DNA from: Bacteroidia bacterium
Lineage (GTDB): Bacteria > Bacteroidota > Bacteroidia > J057
Assembly (NCBI GenBank): GCA_030430575.1
Contig: JAUIKF010000013.1
Coordinates: 79,337 to 143,336, forward strand
DNA: 64,000 nt
Reading direction: 5' to 3'
In this document: one piece after another, positions 59,084 to 64,000 of the stretch
Numbering within the stretch: position 1 is the first letter of the stretch
Layout: each line of letters begins with the position of its first letter
Notes under the pieces: model-generated
Seen by the model: only the letters and a program-made list of their open reading frames with translations
The model's database searches: none
Told to the model about the DNA's origin: nothing
Translations under genes and position numbers: made by a program

Positions 59084-60043
59084 TCAATAAATAGAAATAG
59101 GCGTTATCTCTAACACTCTGTTTTCGTCATCCCAGCCAGTAATTTTTCCTATTGCTGTTATGTTAAATTTCCTTTCTTTTTTCAATACTGCCAGACCATT
59201 TTGGGTAATATTTTCCTTAATGCAGAGTAACTTAAATTTAAGTGGCTGTTTCTTGTCATCAGGCAAATATTTATTTATAGGGTGGTAGTAGGTAAATTCA
59301 TACATTTCATCATTTTTCTCCGTTAATTCTGTATCTACCTGTAAAGCTATGTAGCCTGTTTTTTTGGAAATCTTTTCGACCATTGACTCTGCAGTTTGGC
59401 CTACATGTTTTTTAACATGTGCTTCTTGCTCCTGTTCTGAAATTAAGTAGCCAAACTCTTTCAATTCATTACACTTCTCTTTAAAAAGGGTTATCCCATA
59501 TTCCATTCTTTCCGTTGGAATATCTTCCAGCCCAAACCTTACCTTGTTGTCAGAAAAAAGGTGATCCTCAATATCTTGGTACATTTTCACAACACTGGAT
59601 TCTTTTGCCTCATATGTTTCTTTTGTTTGATTCGACTTATTATTCCCAGCACTTGCTTCGATCATCATCTTCTGGGTCTTGGCAGAAATATTTCTGCTAT
59701 TTGATTTACTTTTTTCAACCTTAGTTAATTTTAATCTTTCGGTGTCTATTTGAGGTAGCAGATATTGGATTTGATTCTCGTCTAGATAGTAAAATGATTT
59801 TAAAGAATTGCTCATAATTTCCAGCTTCTTCTTTTCTCTTGGTAGGGGTATGTCAATTACATCCTTTTCTTCAAGTTTTTTCTCAACTACTTCTATTACA
59901 GCCACAATGAAGTCTTTCCAGGAAGTTTTCTCTACCTTATAAGCTAGCTTCTTTATCCCTCTTTTCGCCCAAAAAACTACATAAAATAAAATTATGCAGA
60001 TAAGCACTATAGCTGCTATACCAATGTAACCCATTATATCCAT
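59084..60043 (-). CDS. Membrane-anchored hypothetical protein, partner of the HEPN-like protein
   Basis: This 319-residue protein has one N-terminal membrane helix (~6-27) followed by a basic stretch (KRGIKKLAYKVEKTS), so the rest is likely cytoplasmic. The segment KSFYYLDENQIQYLLPQI (~83-100) resembles the 'YLDE..v..l..Q' start of DUF6414-type proteins, which are found near defence genes; this is a tentative likeness. A charged coiled-coil-like middle is followed by a beta-rich C terminus (TAIGKITGWDDENRVLEITP). It is AT-rich, with 53 bp to the HEPN-like gene. The two may form a membrane-sensor plus effector pair. Confidence 0.55.
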   Translation of the reverse strand: MDIMGYIGIAAIVLICIILFYVVFWAKRGIKKLAYKVEKTSWKDFIVAVIEVVEKKLEEKDVIDIPLPREKKKLEIMSNSLKSFYYLDENQIQYLLPQIDTERLKLTKVEKSKSNSRNISAKTQKMMIEASAGNNKSNQTKETYEAKESSVVKMYQDIEDHLFSDNKVRFGLEDIPTERMEYGITLFKEKCNELKEFGYLISEQEQEAHVKKHVGQTAESMVEKISKKTGYIALQVDTELTEKNDEMYEFTYYHPINKYLPDDKKQPLKFKLLCIKENITQNGLAVLKKERKFNITAIGKITGWDDENRVLEITPISIY

Positions 60044-60508
60044 AAATATCTATTTCTAGCTTTGTTTAGTCTTCGTACATACGCAATATTGCATATAATT
60101 TTCTTAAAAATGGAAGTAAATGTAAACTAATTTTTTATGGACTAATTACTTTTTAACTATCAAGAAACTCCTCAACTCTCCTAACCACCCTCTCCGAAAC
60201 CCCTTCCTTCCCAAACTCAATCGCGCTCACCACCTCCGCCTATACACCTATCATTCTTCCTAACTTCCCACAACTCAGGCACCCGTCGAGGATTACGCCA
60301 CAAGCCATCACACTATCTGGAAATCTTCGACAGCCATTGCAATCCTCGATAGCTGATGCTTTAGGAGAAAAGTACAAGCGCAAATCTTGTTCTGAGCTCG
60401 TCGAAGGATCAACCTCAAATTCAAGAAGAAAACAACTTGCACTTGAGTTTGTATTTGAACTTTTCTTTTTTGTAATATGCTCCTCCCACACCACCAATCG
60501 CTTTTCCC
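60044..60508. other. 465-bp spacer with repeats before the CHAT gene
   Basis: This contains the TCGAGGATT module copy D (60280-60356), a CTTGTTCTGAGCTCGTCGAAGG motif near 60386-60412 that resembles part of the 28751 element, and a TTCAA/TTGAG hexamer stretch. No gene is supported. Confidence 0.6.
60280..60356 (+). repeat. TCGAGGATT module, copy D
   Basis: CCCGTCGAGGATTACGCCAC runs to AATCCTCGATAGCTGATG, in the same orientation as copies A-C. With copy C it brackets the AT-rich two-gene cassette. Confidence 0.75.
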
Positions 60509-63500
60509 ATGAAGCAACTACCTTACCTACTCTTGTTTGCCTTGGGCACCATTTTTCCCCAAACGACAATGGCTTCCCTGCTCGAAGCCCTTTCTCCCGG
60601 CCATCAGCTACTCGCCGATGCTGACACCCTCTACGATGAGGGCCTACTGGACAGCGCGGCCACGGTCTATGAAGCGGCTATCACGCAGCTCGCTGAAGAA
60701 GAAGCTTGGGAAGGCTATGTCATAGCGCATAACCACTACGCCAGATTGTGCATCAAAAAACGCAAATTGGACAAAGCAAGATCGCTGCTGGCTACCTCCG
60801 AAGAAACGGCAACTCGCTACTTGCCAGCGGGGCATATCGAAGGCATATTTTGCCTGAGACACCAGGCGGAACTGACGTATAAGTCTGGTGATTATGAGGC
60901 TGCCTATCCCATCTATGCGCAGGTGCTGGAGCGGTTTTTGGCCAGCACCGATCCGCTGGATAAGCAAATAGCGGTGTGCCATTACGACCTGGGGAAGAGC
61001 AAGCGTAGGATCGGTGACAAGGAAGGTGCGATGGCGCACTATAAACAGGCGATCAACATTTATCGACAATTGGGGGATGGGGTGGAGCCAGAGATTGCGG
61101 CCTGTGTAGGCAGCTTGGGCATTTTATATGCCCAGTCGAGCGAGTTGGATTCGTCTTTTAAATATTTTAAACAAGCGCTCGATACCCGATTGGCCTATCT
61201 GGGGCCTCAGCATCCCAGTGTAGCCACGAGCTATAATAACCTGGGGATTTCCTACAAAAACAAAGGAGATTGTGAAACGGCCCAAAAGTATTTCACCCAA
61301 GCCAAAGAGATCTGGGAACTGAAAGGAGATCGCTACCTGGTGGATTTGGGCATCTTGCATAGCAACATCGGCATTTGTTATAAGCGACAAGGTGATTTTG
61401 GCGTCGCATTGGGCTATTACCAAAAGGCCCTGGACTTGGTTATCCAAGCCCAAGGCCCAGATCACCCCAATTTGGAAAAAATTTACGGGAACCTCGGTAT
61501 CTGTTATCGTTGGCAGAATGAAAAGCAAAAAGCCATTGAGGCGATTAACAAAGGCTTGGCCATTGCCCTCAAAAAAATGGGGCCAGATAACCTTCGGGTG
61601 GCTTCCGCTTATAGCACGCTGGGGACTATTTATGCAGAAATCGGGCAGGATGAGAAAGCGATTGACTATTTGCAAAAGGAACTCGCCATCCGAGAAGCTA
61701 TATTTGGTCCCGACCATCCGCAAGTGGGGATTTCCTATGGGCGGATAGCGGATGCCTATCGCATGGCTGAGGACTACAAACGCAGTTTGCCGTATTACCG
61801 CAAAATGATGGCGCTATGTGCAGAAAAACTGGGGCCGCGTGACTTGGATGTCATCTCTACTTGGTGCCTGATGAGTGTCACTTATTACCGAATGGGGGAA
61901 GCTGACAGTACCATTTTTTGTGGACAAAAAGCAATAAACAACATCAAGGGAACGCCCACTACCCCTTCTCAGAATCGCCTAGTGGATTTGCCTTTCACCG
62001 AGTTCCCTGACGAGCTGCTGACAGCACTACAATCCATCGCCAGAGGCTACTGGCTGCGCTACCAACAAGCCCAGCAACCCAAAGACCTGGAGCAGGCTTA
62101 TGACCATATTCAACTGGCAGTGAATCTCATTGATTCTATTCGCCTTAGCTACCGCGCCACGAGCTCGAAGCTCCTGCTCGCCCAGAAGAGCCGCCCCATC
62201 TATGAAGAGGCCATCGCCATCGCCCTTCAATCCCATGAAGCGACAGGAAATGACAACTACCTCCATCAAGCCTTTGAGATCGCCGAAAGAAGCAAGGCCG
62301 CCGTCCTGCGCGAATCTCTTCAGGAAGCAGGTGCTTGGGAGACCGCGGGGATCCCTGCGGAGATGAGGGAAAAGGAAAGAACCTTGCAGCTAGATTTGGC
62401 CTTTTATGAAAAGGAAATCTATGAGGAAGAACTCCGAGGTGCTCAGACCGATAGTGTCAAACTGTTTTCTTATCAGGCGAAACTATTTGACCTCAAGCAG
62501 GCCTATCGCACCCTGAAACAACAACTAGAAAGCGATTTTCCCACCTATTATCGCTTGAAATACGCCCTTCATACAGCCGATATTCCTAGCCTGCAGGCGG
62601 CTTTGCCCGATCAGCAGCATGTCGTCGTTACGTACTTTTGGGGCAATGAATATCGCTATGCCTTTGCCCTGACCAAAGACAAATTGACCTACCACCCACT
62701 CTCCTCAGACACAAGCCTTACCAGCCTGATCTCCCAATTTACCCAACAGATGACCTCCAGCAGGCAGGTGAGGGAACAGGGCTACGCCCCACAAGCCTAC
62801 CAACAGTTTGTCGCACAATCACGGTCCTTGTATGAACAATTACTAGCCCCCGTTTTACCTCCAACCTATGCCCATCTCACCCTCATTCCCGATGGGATTT
62901 TGGGCTATTTGCCCTTTGAATTATTGCTGACAAAATCGCCTGCTTCGACCGAGCAAGTGAACTACGCTGGCCTTCCGTACTTGATCCGAGCAGCGCGCAT
63001 CCGCTATGTCTATGCGGCGACGTTATTGGCAGAACCCTTGGTGGAGAAGCAGCGTGGCAGCAAACTATTTGCGGGATTTGCCCCAGCGTATGATGACAGT
63101 AAGTTGATGGCTGTCGCCCGTGACGTGGTCCAGATGACGCCTGGACAGCGAGCCCAGTTCTCCCCCCTGGTCAACAATCAGCCCGAAGTAGATGCGATCG
63201 CTTCGATGACTGGCGGCGATCGCTTTCTTGGGGAATTGGCCGATGAGGTCAGTTTCAAGGAAAAAGGCCCCAATTATAAGGTCCTCCACCTGGCCATGCA
63301 TGCCTTCACCAACGACCAGGACCCGATGTTTTCGGGTTTGGTGTTTAGTTCGCCGAAGGCGGACAGTGTGGAGGATGGCTTTCTGCATGCTTATGAATTG
63401 TATAAAATGAAGCTCAAAGCGGAATTGGCGGTGCTGAGTGCCTGCAATACGGGCCAAGGGAAACTTGCCCAAGGAGAGGGCATCATGAGCCTGGCCCGCG

Positions 63501-63811
63501 CCTTTCGCCATGCAGGCTGTCCCAGCATCGTCATGAGTCAATGGCAAGCCGATGACGCTGCGACGGCGGACCTGATGAAGCGCTTTTATCAAGGATTAAA
63601 GGCAGGCTTGTCAAAAGACCAAGCCCTCCAAGCGGCCAAACTGGCCTATCTGGAAGAGAGCAGAGATGTGCATCCGCACTATTGGGCGGCGTTTGTGCTG
63701 GTGGGGGACGATGCGCCTGTGCGCTTTTCGGGCGGGTGGAGTTGGTGGTGGGGGTTGGTGATTATTTTAGGGATTGTCGGGATGTTTTGGGGGATGAGAA
63801 TGATAAAATGA
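60509..63811 (+). CDS. TPR-CHAT domain protein with C-terminal membrane helix
   Basis: This is an 1100-residue protein. A signal-like N terminus (1-22) is followed by about eight to ten tetratricopeptide repeats (~35-480, for example SVATSYNNLGISYKNKGDCE), a helical linker (~520-690) and a CHAT domain (~780-1065). The caspase-like dyad is in HLAMHA (His931) and LSACNTG (Cys979). The tail has a membrane helix (WWWGLVIILGIVGMFWGMRM). CHAT proteases cut proteins on signal, in some systems for defence or cell death; in Bacteroidota many such TPR-CHAT proteins have unknown targets. The signal plus C-terminal anchor would place the catalytic domain in the periplasm or on the surface. It has no T9SS domain. 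Confidence 0.9.
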   Translation: MKQLPYLLLFALGTIFPQTTMASLLEALSPGHQLLADADTLYDEGLLDSAATVYEAAITQLAEEEAWEGYVIAHNHYARLCIKKRKLDKARSLLATSEETATRYLPAGHIEGIFCLRHQAELTYKSGDYEAAYPIYAQVLERFLASTDPLDKQIAVCHYDLGKSKRRIGDKEGAMAHYKQAINIYRQLGDGVEPEIAACVGSLGILYAQSSELDSSFKYFKQALDTRLAYLGPQHPSVATSYNNLGISYKNKGDCETAQKYFTQAKEIWELKGDRYLVDLGILHSNIGICYKRQGDFGVALGYYQKALDLVIQAQGPDHPNLEKIYGNLGICYRWQNEKQKAIEAINKGLAIALKKMGPDNLRVASAYSTLGTIYAEIGQDEKAIDYLQKELAIREAIFGPDHPQVGISYGRIADAYRMAEDYKRSLPYYRKMMALCAEKLGPRDLDVISTWCLMSVTYYRMGEADSTIFCGQKAINNIKGTPTTPSQNRLVDLPFTEFPDELLTALQSIARGYWLRYQQAQQPKDLEQAYDHIQLAVNLIDSIRLSYRATSSKLLLAQKSRPIYEEAIAIALQSHEATGNDNYLHQAFEIAERSKAAVLRESLQEAGAWETAGIPAEMREKERTLQLDLAFYEKEIYEEELRGAQTDSVKLFSYQAKLFDLKQAYRTLKQQLESDFPTYYRLKYALHTADIPSLQAALPDQQHVVVTYFWGNEYRYAFALTKDKLTYHPLSSDTSLTSLISQFTQQMTSSRQVREQGYAPQAYQQFVAQSRSLYEQLLAPVLPPTYAHLTLIPDGILGYLPFELLLTKSPASTEQVNYAGLPYLIRAARIRYVYAATLLAEPLVEKQRGSKLFAGFAPAYDDSKLMAVARDVVQMTPGQRAQFSPLVNNQPEVDAIASMTGGDRFLGELADEVSFKEKGPNYKVLHLAMHAFTNDQDPMFSGLVFSSPKADSVEDGFLHAYELYKMKLKAELAVLSACNTGQGKLAQGEGIMSLARAFRHAGCPSIVMSQWQADDAATADLMKRFYQGLKAGLSKDQALQAAKLAYLEESRDVHPHYWAAFVLVGDDAPVRFSGGWSWWWGLVIILGIVGMFWGMRMIK

Positions 63812-63827
63812 AAAGGCCTTTTACCTA

Positions 63828-63905
63828 TAAAATTCACCACAGATTACACGGATTGGCACAGATTAAAGAAGAAAATCCGTGGGAATCTGTGTAATCCGGT
63901 GCGCC
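63828..63905. repeat. ATTACACGGATT / AATCTGTGTAATCC fold-back repeat
   Basis: CACAGATTACACGGATTGGC is mirrored by GGGAATCTGTGTAATCCGGTG, forming a long imperfect hairpin 17 bases after the CHAT gene's stop. A related but weaker arrangement is at 15457-15520. It could also end transcription. Confidence 0.65.
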
Positions 63906-64000
63906 ACGAGGCGTGTGTTACAAAAACAAAGCAAATGCTTTTAGTTATGAAAGTCCAATGGGTGCGAGGCCCATGATGCGCAATTGTCCGTTCACGCATA

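Noticed and set aside
63905..64000. Start of a group II intron (GTGCGAGGCCC near 63962)
   Set aside because: Only a few intron-like bases are present and the window ends before any diagnostic domain could be seen.
1..64000. tRNA, rRNA or CRISPR loci
   Set aside because: No cloverleaf, rRNA core or regularly spaced repeat-spacer array was found; the 32-bp-spaced units at 21115 are only four and have degenerate repeats.

Overview
The window looks like a chromosome segment from a member of the Bacteroidota, most likely near the Saprospiria (Lewinella/Haliscomenobacter type). This is inferred from four things: six proteins with C-terminal type IX secretion (Por) sorting domains, TAnnTTTG-type -7 promoter elements, few Shine-Dalgarno sites, and gene families typical of that phylum (MnmD, DUF5916, TIGR02757, two-component propeller repeats, DUF4143 ATPase). 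Taxonomy was not tested by any search. About 55 protein genes and four gene remnants are supported. I saw no rRNA, tRNA, CRISPR array or replication origin. Layout: 0-9 kb holds a truncated NHL-propeller gene, a small membrane protein, TIGR02757, a secreted anchor-V protein, MnmD, a YgiB/YgiC-like lipoprotein and glutathionylspermidine-synthase pair separated by a 720-bp inverted-repeat region, and a MacB-type permease. 9-15.5 kb is a metal (probably zinc) homeostasis locus: a COG0523 GTPase, DUF1826, a ZIP transporter and a DUF5916 outer-membrane protein, three copies of a TGCAACA-N-TGTTGCA palindrome on promoters, and remnants of a Fur/Zur regulator, a second COG0523 GTPase and an Ntn-hydrolase. 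15.5-21 kb carries three secreted T9SS proteins (arylsulfotransferase-like, CotH/lamin-tail, propeller). 21-23.7 kb has a DUF4143 ATPase behind 32-bp-spaced repeats and a small repeat protein. 24-35.6 kb is a tyrosine catabolism region (homogentisate dioxygenase, fumarylacetoacetase, acetoacetate-CoA ligase, then HPPD, a flavin reductase, an MFS pump and a MarR regulator) into which an AT-rich PaeR7I/XhoI-type restriction-modification pair has been inserted. 35.7-45 kb holds small envelope proteins, the NAD(P)HX repair enzyme, an orphan receiver, a kelch-like T9SS protein whose signal peptide is split by a MITE-like insertion, and a giant TraB/GumN fusion. 45-50.4 kb has a coiled-coil protein, ZapA and RNase Y, then a thioredoxin-fold lipoprotein, a DUF6940-like protein and endonuclease I. 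50.4-60.1 kb is accessory: TspO-like protein, a degenerate GT51 with a SanA/YdcF partner, AT-rich hypotheticals, a MATE pump, and a two-gene AT-rich cassette (HEPN-like protein plus membrane-anchored protein) between repeat copies. 60.5-63.8 kb is a TPR-CHAT protease-like protein. How the parts work together: the zinc genes form one probable regulon under the shared palindrome. The tyrosine genes run from 4-hydroxyphenylpyruvate to acetoacetyl-CoA, with no maleylacetoacetate isomerase visible. Intergenic space is unusually rich in dispersed palindromes: at least six distinct inverted-repeat families plus simple-repeat families. The most notable signals are the precise 204-bp in-frame insertion in the kelch-like gene, the zinc-box regulon with its regulator remnant, the restriction-modification insertion inside the tyrosine operon, the repeat-flanked HEPN-like cassette, and the ~235-bp inverted-repeat element placed directly before two start codons.
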